Shown one piece after another: positions 62,923 to 64,000 of a stretch of 64,000 nucleotides of DNA; positions within the stretch are counted from its first letter, which is position 1; each line of letters starts with the position of its first letter. The position numbers and the translations under genes are program-made. The notes under the pieces are model-generated. The model ran no database searches. It worked only from the letters and a program-made list of their open reading frames with translations, and was not told the origin of the DNA. This stretch comes from Candidatus Binatus soli (GTDB lineage Bacteria; Desulfobacterota; Binatia; Binatales; Binataceae), in assembly GCA_002479255.1 (NCBI GenBank), contig DLMJ01000037.1, forward strand, positions 1-64,000, in the 5' to 3' direction.

Positions 62923-64000
62923 TCAGTCGAGCTCGGCGCGGAATATACTAAGGCTCTTGATGCGTGAGGGATCGTAGCCGCGCCACTTGGCCGCGGAGAC
63001 GTCGCGAGCACTCACGCGCTTGAAGCCGAGGCGGGAGAAGAAGCCGGCGACACGATCCTCATTGGTGCATGCGAAAACGTATTTGAGGCGGCGAGCCCGG
63101 GCTTCCTTGAGGATCTCGCGGACCAGCACGGCGGCGACGCCCTCGCCCTGGAAGCGCGTCAAGGTGTACATCGCGGTGATTTCGCCGGCGCGGTCGCGGC
63201 GGTACGGCTCGGTCAGCAGCGAGCAAATCCCAGCGAGGTGTTCGTCGCCGATTCGGTAGCCGAAGCATGAGGGCAGGATTTTCGCGATCTGGTCGGGAGT
63301 GCGGGGCAGCAAGGAGCCTTCGGTCTGGCCGCGGACGATGAGCGCTTCAACTTCTTCGAAGTCGTCGATTGAAACGGGGCGGACGAAGCCGTACTGCATC
63401 TCGGTGAACAGCGTTCCGGCGCCGATGAAACTGAAGAGTTCCTCGTAAACGTCGCCCGGCGCGACCAGGTTGACGGAACCGACGCCGTCTTCGAGGGCGT
63501 CGAGGGCGGCGCGGACGATGGCTCTGCGGGCGCGTGAGCGGAGGTTGCGCATAGTGAGGCGGATGCGATGTTCCTCGACGAACGAGAGCCGTTGGCCGTC
63601 CTTGTCGATCAAGCCGCCGCGCCGATCAAGCATCAGGAGCTTGAAGACGCGAAGGCGGCTGGCGAGCTCGCGCGCGAAGACGGTGAGATCGTCGGCGTCG
63701 TCACGGCTCATCGAGGCGACGACGATCGATCCGGCGCGCAATCGCGCCCAGATCTCGGCGACGGCGGAATCCGGTGGATACGGGCGCGAGCGAAGTCCGT
63801 CGGATGGATTGAAGACCGGGGGCGGTTCCTTGGGGGCGAGGCGGCCGAGCCGGCGCATCAGCTTGGGAAGTGCGCTCGGCGAAACGATGACGACGCATCG
63901 GGTTTGATTGCGCCGCAATTCGCGCAGCGTCAGGACGAGAGAATCGAAGTCGGAAATCCGCTGTCCGGCGGGAGGAATCAGCGCGAAGAGCAGGCTCTTG
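62923..64000 (-). CDS. amino-acid kinase-like + GNAT protein (N-acetylglutamate-synthase-like), 5' end off the window
   Basis: At least 358 residues are visible; the frame runs past base 64000, so the start is missing. The N-terminal part carries an amino-acid-kinase fold: RCVVIVSPSALPKLMRRLGR, then RVFKLLMLDRRGGLIDKDGQ. The C-terminal GNAT domain has YTLTRFQGEGVAAVLVREIL and FFSRLGFKRVSARDVSAAKW, with WRGYDPSRI as in N-acetylglutamate synthases. It would acetylate glutamate as the first step of arginine synthesis. No arg genes are within view. Confidence 0.8.
   Translation of the reverse strand, partial: KSLLFALIPPAGQRISDFDSLVLTLRELRRNQTRCVVIVSPSALPKLMRRLGRLAPKEPPPVFNPSDGLRSRPYPPDSAVAEIWARLRAGSIVVASMSRDDADDLTVFARELASRLRVFKLLMLDRRGGLIDKDGQRLSFVEEHRIRLTMRNLRSRARRAIVRAALDALEDGVGSVNLVAPGDVYEELFSFIGAGTLFTEMQYGFVRPVSIDDFEEVEALIVRGQTEGSLLPRTPDQIAKILPSCFGYRIGDEHLAGICSLLTEPYRRDRAGEITAMYTLTRFQGEGVAAVLVREILKEARARRLKYVFACTNEDRVAGFFSRLGFKRVSARDVSAAKWRGYDPSRIKSLSIFRAELD

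Overview
The window is GC-rich bacterial chromosome, densely coded on both strands, and it holds the replication-origin neighbourhood: dnaA-dnaN with paired DnaA boxes, rpmH-rnpA-yidD-yidC-jag, and parB-parA-rsmG-mnmG-mnmE with four parS-like sites. Gram-negative features include an AsmA-family protein, lipoprotein LemA and a KirBac-type channel. Together with many lipid/CoA-type genes (fused class III CoA-transferase, acyl-CoA carboxylase beta subunit, wax-ester synthase/DGAT, luciferase-like oxidoreductase, SDR, sulfotransferase), this suggests a deep proteobacterial or Desulfobacterota-like lineage. Candidatus Binatota is my best guess, but it is inference from gene content only. I saw no rRNA, tRNA or CRISPR array.

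Layout. 0-2.2 kb: accessory DNA with a 75-bp tandem repeat, a two-gene DUF1828-type module, and two extra copies of the 3' end of the neighbouring uvrD gene. 2.2-15 kb: uvrD helicase, pstS, a double CoA-transferase, PH-like membrane protein, amidase with a small partner, EEP-family hydrolase, thioredoxin-fold DUF255 protein and a GT39 glycosyltransferase. 15-18.5 kb: dnaN, dnaA and a probable oriC. 18.5-21.7 kb: hemL and an F0 cluster of ATP synthase (two small AtpI/AtpZ-like proteins, atpB, atpE) ending in a strong terminator. 21.7-32.4 kb: Smr protein, AsmA protein, mutS2, carboxylase beta subunit, a pentameric ligand-gated ion channel, fumC and a ferredoxin. 32.4-34.7 kb: TadE/TadE/TadG-like pilus genes. 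34.9-38.7 kb: the rpmH to jag operon. 38.9-40.4 kb: a small lower-GC insertion (GAF-like protein, membrane protein, IS1-type transposase remnant). 40.8-48.1 kb: the partition and tRNA/rRNA-modification genes, peppered with palindromic repeats. 48.3-64 kb: mixed metabolic and envelope genes, including a GrdB-like gene with an in-frame UGA that is almost certainly selenocysteine, LemA/TPM genes, a TetR-controlled divergent pair, a KirBac channel, wax-ester synthase and a partial N-acetylglutamate-synthase-like gene.

The most interesting items are the UGA-containing GrdB-like selenoprotein with a perfect hairpin just downstream of the codon, the uvrD 3'-end copies framing an uncharacterised two-gene cassette, the parS cluster in which one site encodes the start of RsmG, the palindromic repeats that supply the C-termini of ParA and ParB and interrupt a GT39 gene in frame, the bacterial Cys-loop-type channel, and the double CoA-transferase that appears to lack both catalytic aspartates.
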